NCBI GenBank assembly: GCA_029265335.1
Contig: JAJUJN010000169.1
Location: 1 to 5,353 of the forward strand
Source of the DNA: Alcaligenaceae bacterium
GTDB lineage: Bacteria > Pseudomonadota > Gammaproteobacteria > Burkholderiales > Burkholderiaceae_B
Direction of reading: 5' to 3'
Length of the DNA stretch: 5,353 bases
Part shown: positions 1-5,353 of the stretch, in pieces
Position numbering within the stretch: position 1 is the stretch's first letter
How the letters are laid out: every line of letters starts with the position of its first letter
The notes under the pieces: generated by a model
What the model was told of the DNA's origin: nothing
Seen by the model: only the letters and a program-made list of their open reading frames with translations
Database searches by the model: none
Made by a program: the position numbers and the translations under genes

Positions 1-1863
1 AATATATCGTGTGGCAAGCTCCTGTCCTGCCTCCCAGCGAGCAAACGCGTTGGGGTCATGGGCCAGGCGCAGCGCCAGTTCGGCGTCGCTGGCATCATAT
101 TCCACGATCACCGGGGCGGAGAAGTCGCGCAGCAGCGAAGGAACCGGTGGCTCAGCCACATTGGCGAAGGTCCATTGCGCCTCACGTTCTGTGAGTTCGA
201 GCAGCATGGTGTCGTCGGCGACAACGCGCGCCGGCGGTGAGTTCTCGGCTGCCGCGAGCTGCAAGGGGAGGGCGCTGCCATCCTGTTTCAGCAAGCCAAC
301 GGCGACCGGGATATGCAGTGGCGGTTTTTCGTGTAGCCCGAGCTGGGTTTCTACGCCAACCACCGGGCAGTGCTGGCGCAAACGCAGCGTGGCGGTGCGG
401 CGCTGAGCGTCGTGCTCGAGCGTGACCTGCACACGGGGCGTACCGGCCTGCGCATACCACTGACGAAAGGCATTCAGGTCGCGACCTGGGTTGCTTTCGA
501 TATAGACCGATTCCATCACGTCGACGAAGTCGTCGCAGGTCACGGCCTGCCCATCGTAACGCTCGAAGTAACGCGCCAAGCCTGCCTGAAAACCTTCTTC
601 GCCCAGCAAGGTGTGCTGCATGCGGATCACTTCTGCACCTTTCTCGTAGATGGTCGCGGTGTAGAAGTTGGCGATTTCTTGATAGCTTTCAGGCCGCACC
701 GGGTGGGCCATGGGCCCAGCGTCTTCGAGGAACTGCGCAGCGCGCAAGGTTTGTACATCGTCGATGCGCTTCACGGCTCGCGCGCTGGCCTGGGCCTGAG
801 CCATTTGATGGTCCGGTAGCGGTTCTTCCCGCTCGCCAATGGCGGCAGCCAGCATATCGGCCGAGAACTCCTGTTCACGGAAGACGGTGAGGCCTTCTTT
901 GAGGCTGAGCTGAAACCAATCGCGACAGGTCACGCGATTGCCGCTCCAGTTGTGAAAATATTCGTGACCGATCACGGCCTCGATATCACGATAATTGGCG
1001 TCGGTGGTGGTTTCGGGGTTGGCTAGTACGTAGGCTGCATTGAAGATGTTGAGGCCCTTGTTCTCCATGGCCCCCATATTGAAATCGCGCACCGCCACGA
1101 TCATGAAGCGGTCGAGATCCAACTCCAGGCCAAAGCGCTGTTCATCCCAGCGCAGCGCCCGCTCCAGGCTGGCCAGCGCCCAGTCGGTACGGTGAATATT
1201 GCCGGGATCGGTATAGATCTGCAGCAAGACATCTCGACCGGAGCGTGTGGTCACGGTTTTTTCGCGCCACTCCAATTGGCCCGCTACGAGGGCAAACAGA
1301 TAGGACGGTTTGGGAAAGGGGTCGTGCCAGCGGGCTTCGAGGCGGCCATCATCCAAACGAGTTTCGGCCACCAGATTGCCGTTCGAGAGCAATACGGGAT
1401 AACGCTCGGCATCGGCACGCAAGGTGACCGTGAAAACAGTCATGACATCCGGACGATCAGGAAACCATGTGATGCGTCGGAACCCCTCGGCCTCGCACTG
1501 GGTGAAGAAGTTGTCGCCCGAAATATACAAACCCATGAGGGTGGAATTGGCGGCAGGCCTGCAGGCGCTCACCACCTCCACTTCCGCTTGAGCACCCAGA
1601 CCGAAGATTTGGAGCTGCTCTGCTTGCCGTGCAAAACGCTGAGGCTCCAACACCTTGCCGTCGACCTTCAGTTCGATCAGCTCAAGATCCTGCCCGTCGA
1701 GGCAAAGCGGGGAATCGCTATCATCGCGACGACTGACGCGGTAGACACCGCGAACCACAGTGCGTTCGGGATCCAGCTCAAAACTCAGGTGAGCGCTCTG
1801 GATATCAAAAGGGAAGGGGAGATAATCTTGTCGGTGAATGGTGGGTGAAGTGTCGGTGCGCAT
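1..1863 (-). CDS. pepN: Aminopeptidase N (M1 family zinc metallopeptidase), 3' end cut off by window edge
   Basis: This is a cytosolic zinc aminopeptidase that removes N-terminal residues in the last steps of protein turnover. The open frame runs unbroken from the ATG at 1863 to base 1, giving 621 codons. E. coli PepN has 870 residues, so roughly 270 C-terminal residues (most of the helical domain) lie outside. Visible in order: an N-terminal beta domain (about 1-195); the substrate-binding GAMEN motif at 264-268; the zinc site HEYFHNW at 300-306 (ligands H300 and H304, general base E301); the third ligand E323 in SLKEGLTVF; the catalytic tyrosine Y406 in IYEKGAEVIRM; then the beta-sandwich and the start of the helical domain. 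The spacing from E323 to Y406 is about 22 residues longer than in E. coli because of an Ala/Gln/Glu-rich insertion near 338-359. The start is supported by an AAGG ribosome binding site 6 bases upstream and by alignable N-terminal residues (HRQDYLPF). The gene is divergent from the lipoprotein gene. Identity rests on recalled family motifs and is very secure. Confidence 0.97.
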   Translation of the reverse strand, partial: MRTDTSPTIHRQDYLPFPFDIQSAHLSFELDPERTVVRGVYRVSRRDDSDSPLCLDGQDLELIELKVDGKVLEPQRFARQAEQLQIFGLGAQAEVEVVSACRPAANSTLMGLYISGDNFFTQCEAEGFRRITWFPDRPDVMTVFTVTLRADAERYPVLLSNGNLVAETRLDDGRLEARWHDPFPKPSYLFALVAGQLEWREKTVTTRSGRDVLLQIYTDPGNIHRTDWALASLERALRWDEQRFGLELDLDRFMIVAVRDFNMGAMENKGLNIFNAAYVLANPETTTDANYRDIEAVIGHEYFHNWSGNRVTCRDWFQLSLKEGLTVFREQEFSADMLAAAIGEREEPLPDHQMAQAQASARAVKRIDDVQTLRAAQFLEDAGPMAHPVRPESYQEIANFYTATIYEKGAEVIRMQHTLLGEEGFQAGLARYFERYDGQAVTCDDFVDVMESVYIESNPGRDLNAFRQWYAQAGTPRVQVTLEHDAQRRTATLRLRQHCPVVGVETQLGLHEKPPLHIPVAVGLLKQDGSALPLQLAAAENSPPARVVADDTMLLELTEREAQWTFANVAEPPVPSLLRDFSAPVIVEYDASDAELALRLAHDPNAFARWEAGQELATRYI

Positions 1864-1869
1864 GGAGAA

Positions 1870-1873
1870 CCTT
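1870..1873 (-). promoter_or_regulatory. Ribosome binding site of pepN
   Basis: AAGG on the minus strand lies 6 bases before the ATG at 1863. The position is suitable for a Shine-Dalgarno site and fixes the pepN start. Confidence 0.6.
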
Positions 1874-1900
1874 ATTGCCGTAAGCTTGTCATTCTACCGG

Positions 1901-1924
1901 GCGGGCGCCATCGATTGCGCCCGC
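1901..1924. repeat. Perfect 8-bp inverted repeat (GCGGGCGC / GCGCCCGC), 8-base spacer
   Basis: The left arm 1901-1908 is exactly complementary to the right arm 1917-1924, and the spacer contains the palindrome ATCGAT (1910-1915). It could be a repressor operator in the divergent promoter region or, if transcribed, a stable hairpin in the lipoprotein mRNA leader. Its right arm shares bases 1921-1924 with the next hairpin, so the two cannot form together. The repeat is seen directly; its function is unknown. Confidence 0.55.
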
Positions 1925-1936
1925 GACTGGTCGCGG
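1921..1936 (+). repeat. 6-bp hairpin with 4-base loop, partly covering the lipoprotein ribosome binding site
   Basis: CCGCGA (1921-1926), loop CTGG, TCGCGG (1931-1936) form a perfect stem. Its 3' arm ends with the two G bases (1935-1936) that begin the GGAGA ribosome binding site of the lipoprotein gene. If the mRNA folds this way, ribosome access should be reduced. Pairing of the upstream 8-bp repeat would free it. Structure seen; regulation inferred. Confidence 0.45.
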
Positions 1937-1939
1937 AGA
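1935..1939 (+). promoter_or_regulatory. Ribosome binding site of the lipoprotein gene
   Basis: GGAGA lies 5 bases before the ATG at 1945. This favours that ATG over the in-frame TTG at 1915, which would add ten residues in front of the signal peptide. Confidence 0.7.
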
Positions 1940-1944
1940 CTTTC

Positions 1945-2598
1945 ATGACGTATCAACACAGCCGATGGTATCGCGGGTTTATTGGAGCGCTGGCCTTGCT
2001 GGGTATCACGCTGGCAGCTGGCTGCGCCACCGCGCCCCCTGCGTTCAGAGCCGAGGTCACTACCCTGGCCGATGCGCCCGCTGCGGTGCCTGCCACCCCG
2101 AGCTTCCGATTTCTGGAGCCCGATCCGCAGCGTGCCGGCAGCCTCGAGTGGCGTGCTGAACGCAACGCCGTGCGTGCCGGCCTGGAGCGTGTGGGCATGC
2201 GCCAGGTGGCGGCCGGGATGCCCCCCGAAATGCTGGTGGCATTCGATTATCGGGTAGAGCCCTTCGACACCTACACTGAAGTCGCGGTGCCGGTCACCTG
2301 GGGTTACTCCATGCTCTGGGGGCCCATCAATGATGGCATCTGGGGTGGTGGCATCATGTCGCCACCCATGTATCAGTATCAAGCGGTACCTACCCAGGCC
2401 TGGCGTCACGTGCTGGAAATTTCGCTGCGCCGGGCGAATGAACCGAACGTGGAGGTGTACTTCACGCGTGCGGTGCATGAAAGCATGTCGGGTGATGCGC
2501 TGGCGCAACTGCCGCTCTTGGTGGAAGCCGCCTTGGCCAACTATCCTCAGGGCGGCAACCACACTCAGGTCGTGTCGGTGCCGCGCCCTGTGCGCTGA
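1945..2598 (+). CDS. DUF4136-like outer-membrane lipoprotein, function unknown
   Basis: The protein has 217 residues. The N-terminus is a lipoprotein signal peptide: basic residues (R7, R10), a hydrophobic stretch at about 12-25, and the lipobox LAAGC with the lipidated cysteine at C27. Residue +2 after the cysteine is alanine, not aspartate, so by the Lol rule the mature protein should go to the outer membrane, facing the periplasm. The mature part resembles DUF4136 proteins: a strand around SFRFLEPD, a helix with ERNAVRAGLERVGMRQV, a strand with PPEMLVAFDYRVE, a Gly/Trp/Met/Pro/Tyr-rich middle segment at about 115-150, a strand pair around VLEISLRRANEPNVEVYFTR, and a C-terminal LPLLVEAALANYPQGG helix-turn. 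DUF4136 has no established biochemical role that I know of, and no catalytic residues are evident. The gene stands alone on the plus strand between divergent pepN and convergent efp, so it is probably monocistronic. The family call comes from fold-like pattern recognition. Confidence 0.85.
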   Translation: MTYQHSRWYRGFIGALALLGITLAAGCATAPPAFRAEVTTLADAPAAVPATPSFRFLEPDPQRAGSLEWRAERNAVRAGLERVGMRQVAAGMPPEMLVAFDYRVEPFDTYTEVAVPVTWGYSMLWGPINDGIWGGGIMSPPMYQYQAVPTQAWRHVLEISLRRANEPNVEVYFTRAVHESMSGDALAQLPLLVEAALANYPQGGNHTQVVSVPRPVR

Positions 2599-2615
2599 AA
2601 CCCGCACCCTGAACT

Positions 2616-2637
2616 GCCCGCGGCTTGCGCCGCGGGT
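2616..2637. terminator. Hairpin between convergent lipoprotein and efp genes, possible bidirectional terminator
   Basis: CCCGCGGC (2617-2624), loop TTGC, GCCGCGGG (2629-2636) form a perfect all-GC 8-bp stem. It begins 18 bases after the lipoprotein stop and lies 9 bases after the efp stop. A T-rich tail is absent on both strands, so it is not a textbook intrinsic terminator. It may act as a weak terminator or as an mRNA 3'-end protector for both convergent transcripts. Confidence 0.5.
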
Positions 2638-2645
2638 AGCGCATA

Positions 2646-3203
2646 TTACTTCACGCGACTCTTGTACTCGTTGGTGCGGGTGTCGATCTCGATTTTGTCG
2701 CCGATTTCACAAAAGAGCGGCACTGAGACCTCGTGACCGGTTTGCAGCTTGGCCGGCTTGAGTACCTTGCCGGAAGTGTCGCCGCGTACGCCGGGTTCGG
2801 TGTAGGTGATTTCACGCACCACGATATTGGGCAGGTCGACCGAAATCGCCCGGTCTTCGTAGAAAACGAGCTCGGCAACCATGCCTTCTTCGAGGTAGTT
2901 GAGGGCATCGCCCATGCTGTCGGCTTCGACCTCGATCTGGTTGTATTCGTCGTCCATGAACACGTACATGGGCTCGGCGAAATAAGAATATGTGCATTCT
3001 TTGCGATCGAGCACCAACACTTCGAACTTTTCGTCGGCCTTGTAAACGGTTTCGGAGCCCGTGCCGGTAAGCAAGTTTTTGAGCTTGAGCTTTACCACCG
3101 CAGCGTTGCGGCCCGATTTGTTGTAATCGGCCTTTTGCACCACGAGCGGCTGACCGTCCGCCATAATGACGTTACCCACACGAAGTTCCTGAGCTGTCTT
3201 CAC
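2646..3203 (-). CDS. efp: Translation elongation factor P, arginine-32 (rhamnosylated) type
   Basis: EF-P binds between the P and E sites of ribosomes stalled on consecutive prolines and promotes peptide bond formation. The 185-residue length is normal, with three beta-barrel domains: a KOW-like domain I (about 1-63), an OB domain II (about 65-127) and an OB domain III (about 130-185, ending in the family signature [17 protein letters not shown]). The tip loop of domain I reads KSGRNAA with R32, the residue that EarP rhamnosylates, rather than the lysine of the EpmA/EpmB (beta-lysylation) type. The start codon is GTG (3203-3201). An in-frame TAG two codons upstream rules out a longer form, and [11 protein letters not shown] is the usual EF-P N-terminus. 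The first four bases (GTGA) contain the TGA stop of earP, so translational coupling is likely; the ribosome binding site is weak (GAGA, about 9 bases upstream). An internal promoter at the end of earP is possible. Confidence 0.98.
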   Translation of the reverse strand: MKTAQELRVGNVIMADGQPLVVQKADYNKSGRNAAVVKLKLKNLLTGTGSETVYKADEKFEVLVLDRKECTYSYFAEPMYVFMDDEYNQIEVEADSMGDALNYLEEGMVAELVFYEDRAISVDLPNIVVREITYTEPGVRGDTSGKVLKPAKLQTGHEVSVPLFCEIGDKIEIDTRTNEYKSRVK

Positions 3204-4345
3204 AAGCTATCTCTACAAGTAAGTGACTTAGCCCTATATTCTAACCCGAGAGCGGCATGAGCCAGCAGCGAATCGGCAAGTTCGGGCAAGGCAAGCAGCG
3301 AACCGTGCCAACGTTGCGCCCAGGCCTGCCATTCTTCGAATGTTTGGTGGTCGGGAATGGCTGCAGGTTGCTGGCTACCGGCGGTGTGCGGCGTGTTCCA
3401 GGCACGGGTGGCCGCCGCCAGAGTGGCCGGAGCCTGGCTGCGCTCAATCCAGGCGTCGAGCTTGTGCAGATGCACACCTTCGGCCTGTGGGTAAATATGC
3501 CAGATGAGGGGTTTGGCGGCCCATTGCGCGCGCACGAAGGAGTCTTCGCCACGCACGATATTCAAGTCGGCGCTCCACAGCAGCCGATCGTAGTCGGGCT
3601 GCGACAACATGGGAATGCTCTGCAGGCAAAGCCGCTCATTATTGGGCGGAAGAACCCAGTGCTCACCCGTGCCGCCGGCCAGCAAGATCAGAGCTGCCGG
3701 GCCTTGTTCGGCCCAGGCCTCGAGCCATTGGGCGCCGGGCGCGTTGGCGTAGCTGAACATCGTGATGAGCTTGCGCTCGCCAGTTTGCACCTCACGCAAG
3801 GCCGCGCGCGGCACGCCCAACCCTCTGAGCAGATCGTCGCGATGCCGGGAATCGGCCTGCCACTGCGTGCGCTCCTTCAGCAGGTTAGGCTCGCACAGCA
3901 AGCCGCCTGTTTTCTCGGTGAACCCCGGAAACCAGAATACTTTCTGCCGCCCACCCGGTTGCGGCGAGGGGAGGCCATGACAGGCTTCCACCCAGCTCTC
4001 GGCGCTGAGGTATTCCAGGTTGTACCAGCGTTGGTCGGCCGGCATACGAGCGACAAAAGCGGCCGGCAGTTCACAGGCGAAGGCTTCGATGACCAAGGGC
4101 GCAGGCTGCGGCCAACTCACCGCGTCGTGCCAGCGATGCAGTTCGATATCCTGGCCTAGAGGCTGCACCTCAGCTTGGGGCCGAATATGAGGCGCCAGCC
4201 GCTGCAGGGCGTTGAGATCATCGACCCAAAGCCGTACCTTGAGACCCTGTCCTTGCGCCATTCGTCGCGCCAATCGCCAGCACACGCCCACGTCGCCCAG
4301 GTTATCGATAACTCGGCAAAACAGATCAATTTGTGGTGGTTGCAT
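3200..4345 (-). CDS. earP: EF-P arginine rhamnosyltransferase EarP (GT104, formerly DUF2331)
   Basis: EarP transfers L-rhamnose from dTDP-beta-L-rhamnose to the side chain of Arg32 in EF-P, with inversion at the sugar. The protein has 381 residues, normal for the family, in a GT-B fold of two Rossmann-like domains. The N-terminal motif [20 protein letters not shown] carries D14 and D18, which correspond to the essential pair D13/D17 of Pseudomonas putida EarP. EAFACELP lies at 87-94 and [13 protein letters not shown] at 138-150. The C-terminal nucleotide-sugar site has [12 protein letters not shown] from 265 (R265, E267, D268, S269) and IYPQ at 284-287. The ATG start is the first in frame, with a TGA two codons upstream; no clear ribosome binding site is seen. 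The gene ends in a 4-bp overlap with efp, whose R32 is the expected substrate. The last 15 or so codons are AT-rich with rare codons (TTA, AGG, AGA), unlike the rest of the gene. Confidence 0.96.
   Translation of the reverse strand: MQPPQIDLFCRVIDNLGDVGVCWRLARRMAQGQGLKVRLWVDDLNALQRLAPHIRPQAEVQPLGQDIELHRWHDAVSWPQPAPLVIEAFACELPAAFVARMPADQRWYNLEYLSAESWVEACHGLPSPQPGGRQKVFWFPGFTEKTGGLLCEPNLLKERTQWQADSRHRDDLLRGLGVPRAALREVQTGERKLITMFSYANAPGAQWLEAWAEQGPAALILLAGGTGEHWVLPPNNERLCLQSIPMLSQPDYDRLLWSADLNIVRGEDSFVRAQWAAKPLIWHIYPQAEGVHLHKLDAWIERSQAPATLAAATRAWNTPHTAGSQQPAAIPDHQTFEEWQAWAQRWHGSLLALPELADSLLAHAALGLEYRAKSLTCRDSL
3228..3243 (-). promoter_or_regulatory. Candidate internal -10 region for efp within the end of earP
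   Basis: On the minus strand an AT-rich patch contains TAGAAT (3243-3238), overlapped by TATAGG, in otherwise GC-rich coding sequence. Transcription starting about 7 bases downstream would give efp a leader of about 25-30 bases. I find no good -35 hexamer at 15-19 bp spacing, so this is tentative. EF-P is usually far more abundant than its modifying enzyme, which makes a separate efp promoter plausible. Confidence 0.3.
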
Positions 4346-4414
4346 GATTCAACGGCGTCGGCGGATTTGATCGCCCATGCGTGTGTCCTGTGTTCGGAAT
4401 GGTGGCAAAACCGG
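4346..4414 (-). promoter_or_regulatory. Upstream region of earP, promoter not resolved
   Basis: The earP-efp transcript probably starts here or slightly upstream, because the hairpin at 4415-4447 separates it from hpaI. TTGCCA on the minus strand (4408-4403) resembles a -35 box, but no good -10 follows at 16-18 bp. TATAAA (4457-4452) is a better -10 match but lies on the far side of the hairpin and lacks a clear -35. Both are weak candidates. Confidence 0.25.
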
Positions 4415-4454
4415 CAGTGTAGCGGTGCCGCTGCGCCACCGCTACTGTTTTTTT
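4415..4454. terminator. Strong hairpin after hpaI; T-run on the plus-strand side
   Basis: TAGCGGTG (4420-4427) pairs perfectly with CACCGCTA (4437-4444). CAG (4415-4417) and CTG (4445-4447) extend the stem past a two-base bulge. Seven T bases follow on the plus strand (4448-4454). It lies 19 bases downstream of the hpaI stop, so it most likely terminates hpaI on the minus strand, where only GGTTTTG follows the stem. Read on the plus strand it is a near-textbook intrinsic terminator, although no plus-strand gene is seen there. Confidence 0.65.
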
Positions 4455-4465
4455 ATATTCGCACC

Positions 4466-5263
4466 TCAGTAAGGGCCTTGGCTTTGGTTGACGGTCACAT
4501 CCTTGAACTTGGCCGCCAGGCCTTCAGTGGCTCGCGCCAACAGGGCGCCGTCCAGACCCACCGCCACAAATACCGCACCCTGCTCGATCCAGCGCTGGCA
4601 CATCTCGGTGTTGGAGTGCAAAATGCCTGGCGCCTTGCCGGCAGCCAGAATGCGCGCAATACCATCGTCGATGGCGGCCTGCACCTCGGGATGCCCCGGG
4701 TTGCCGATGTGCCCCATGGTGGCCGACAGATCGGCCGGTCCGATGAAAACGCCGTCGACACCCGGCACGGCGGCAATGGCTTCGAGGTTGGCCAACGCCT
4801 CAGGCGTTTCCAACTGCACCATGACGCAGATTTCGTCGTTCGCCTGATGCAAGTAATCAGGAATCCGGTTCCAGCGAGATGCTCGGGCGCCGGCGCTGCC
4901 GATGCCACGGATGCCCTGTGGGGGATAACGGGTGGCGGCCACGGCAGCTTCGGCTTCTGCCGCGTTCTGCACCATGGGAACCAACAGGTTCTGCACACCC
5001 AGATCGAGAATCTGCTTGATACGCACGCTATCGTTCCAGGGCACGCGCACCACTGGCGCCACAGGATAGGCCGCCGCAGCCTGCAGCTGTTCGAGCAGAG
5101 TGGTGAGCGTATTGGGCGAGTGCTCGCCGTCGATCAGCAGCCAGTCGAAGCCCGCGCCAGCGCAGATTTCGGTGGTGTAGCTGTTGGCGAGCACAAGCCA
5201 CAGGCCGATCTGGGTGCGACGTTCGACGAGGGCGGTTTTGAATGAGTTCTTGAGCAAGTCCAT
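4466..5263 (-). CDS. hpaI: HpcH/HpaI-family class II aldolase, probably 4-hydroxy-2-oxoheptanedioate aldolase
   Basis: The enzyme probably splits 4-hydroxy-2-oxoheptane-1,7-dioate into pyruvate and succinate semialdehyde, the last step of the homoprotocatechuate meta-cleavage pathway. It is a cytosolic, metal-dependent TIM-barrel enzyme. The 265 residues compare with 262 in E. coli HpaI, with very similar sequence and an offset of three. Active-site residues are present: D45 and H48 in [10 protein letters not shown] (E. coli D42, H45), R73 in PVVRVPWND (R70), D87 (D84), and metal ligands E152 in QLETPEA (E149) and D178 in FIGPADLSA (D175). [17 protein letters not shown] matches HpaI better than the related rhamnonate aldolase RhmA or GarL, but substrates overlap in this family. 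The ATG at 5263 is chosen because KNSFKTAL aligns with the E. coli N-terminus; the frame stays open to the window edge, and no ribosome binding site is obvious. Other hpa genes are not visible but could lie upstream. Confidence 0.92.
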   Translation of the reverse strand: MDLLKNSFKTALVERRTQIGLWLVLANSYTTEICAGAGFDWLLIDGEHSPNTLTTLLEQLQAAAAYPVAPVVRVPWNDSVRIKQILDLGVQNLLVPMVQNAAEAEAAVAATRYPPQGIRGIGSAGARASRWNRIPDYLHQANDEICVMVQLETPEALANLEAIAAVPGVDGVFIGPADLSATMGHIGNPGHPEVQAAIDDGIARILAAGKAPGILHSNTEMCQRWIEQGAVFVAVGLDGALLARATEGLAAKFKDVTVNQSQGPY

Positions 5264-5353
5264 GAGCGATATGGCGAGCCTGGCCCGCTGATGAGGTGAA
5301 ATGTAGGCAGTAAGAAAAAGGCGACAGCGCGAATGACCCGCATCACGAACCAC
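5264..5353 (-). other. Sequence upstream of hpaI, no supported gene
   Basis: Two of the three minus-strand frames are open through these 90 bases. One is the hpaI frame itself, which could be extended to a GTG at the edge but lacks family similarity there. The third frame has a TGA at 5345-5343, which could be the stop of an upstream gene beginning outside the window. A pyrimidine-rich patch (around 5313-5323, minus) is present, but no promoter is recognisable. Confidence 0.35.

Larger units (their letters stand above)
1864..1944. promoter_or_regulatory. Divergent intergenic region between pepN and the lipoprotein gene
   Basis: This 81-bp space must hold the 5' signals of both divergent genes, unless a promoter lies inside a coding region. 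On the minus strand TAGAAT (1896-1891) matches five of six bases of the sigma-70 -10 consensus and would start pepN mRNA about 20 bases before its ATG, but I see no good -35 box at 16-18 bp. On the plus strand TTGTCA (1886-1891) resembles a -35 box, but nothing convincing follows at -10. The right half is occupied by two overlapping inverted repeats. The promoter assignments are inference. Confidence 0.4.

Noticed and set aside
1192..1848. 218-codon open frame on the plus strand (and another at 370-819) inside pepN
   Set aside because: The minus strand carries the unbroken PepN frame with GAMEN and HEXXH motifs. These are antisense shadows.
1915..1944. Earlier TTG start for the lipoprotein, adding ten residues
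   Set aside because: The ATG at 1945 has GGAGA at good spacing and gives a normal-length signal peptide. The TTG lies within the inverted repeat and has no ribosome binding site.
1894..2607. 237-codon open frame on the minus strand opposite the lipoprotein gene
   Set aside because: The plus-strand frame has a signal peptide, lipobox and ribosome binding site. The minus frame is His/Arg-rich and would run into the pepN leader.
3257..4159. 300-codon open frame on the plus strand opposite earP
   Set aside because: Shadow of earP with no recognisable protein and no ribosome binding site of note.
4175..5245. 356-codon open frame on the plus strand opposite earP and hpaI
   Set aside because: It is antisense to two genes with clear catalytic motifs, crosses their intergenic hairpin, and its His/Arg/Gly/Val-rich translation resembles no family. 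Long antisense frames are expected in GC-rich DNA.
3200..5263. Idea that the aldolase supplies or recycles rhamnose for EarP, because RhmA-type relatives act on rhamnonate derivatives
   Set aside because: The sequence matches HpaI better than RhmA, EarP uses dTDP-rhamnose made by RmlABCD, and a hairpin separates the genes. Adjacency alone does not support a shared pathway.
5134..5346. Short minus-strand frame with a signal-peptide-like start ([15 protein letters not shown])
   Set aside because: After the hydrophobic start it runs out of frame through the conserved hpaI coding region and looks like a shadow.

Overview
The window is GC-rich, densely coding bacterial DNA. Four protein products are recognisable from motifs, and a fifth gene encodes a lipoprotein of unknown function. 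An EF-P with arginine at position 32 sits next to its rhamnosyltransferase EarP, in the company of a PepN-type aminopeptidase and an HpaI-type aldolase. This points to a beta- or gammaproteobacterium. The protein flavour suggests Burkholderiales, perhaps an Alcaligenaceae-like genus, but the taxonomic guess is inference only. I see no mobile element, CRISPR array, tRNA or rRNA, and the gene content looks like ordinary chromosomal core.

Layout, left to right. Positions 1-1863 (minus) hold the N-terminal two thirds of aminopeptidase N (pepN), cut by the window edge. An 81-bp divergent intergenic region (1864-1944) separates it from a plus-strand outer-membrane-type lipoprotein of the DUF4136 kind (1945-2598). 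This intergenic region contains two overlapping, mutually exclusive inverted repeats, the second touching the lipoprotein's ribosome binding site. The lipoprotein gene converges on efp (2646-3203, minus), with a GC-rich 8-bp hairpin between the two stop codons. efp overlaps the end of earP (3200-4345, minus) by 4 bp (GTGA), giving the order earP then efp. A 120-bp gap with a strong hairpin separates earP from the class II aldolase gene (hpaI-like, 4466-5263, minus). The last 90 bases are upstream sequence with no gene I can support.

How the genes work together: earP and efp form a functional unit. EarP transfers rhamnose from dTDP-L-rhamnose to Arg32 of EF-P, and modified EF-P relieves ribosome stalling at polyproline stretches. 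The dTDP-rhamnose synthesis genes are not in the window. The aldolase (aromatic or 2-keto-acid catabolism), PepN (cytosolic peptide turnover) and the lipoprotein have no evident link to this unit beyond adjacency.

The points most worth a second look are: the AT-rich, rare-codon 3' tail of earP, which may double as the efp promoter and leader; the competing hairpins before the lipoprotein gene; an insertion of about 22 residues in PepN between the zinc site and the catalytic tyrosine; and the hairpin after hpaI, whose long T-run faces the antisense direction. I found no convincing undescribed system.
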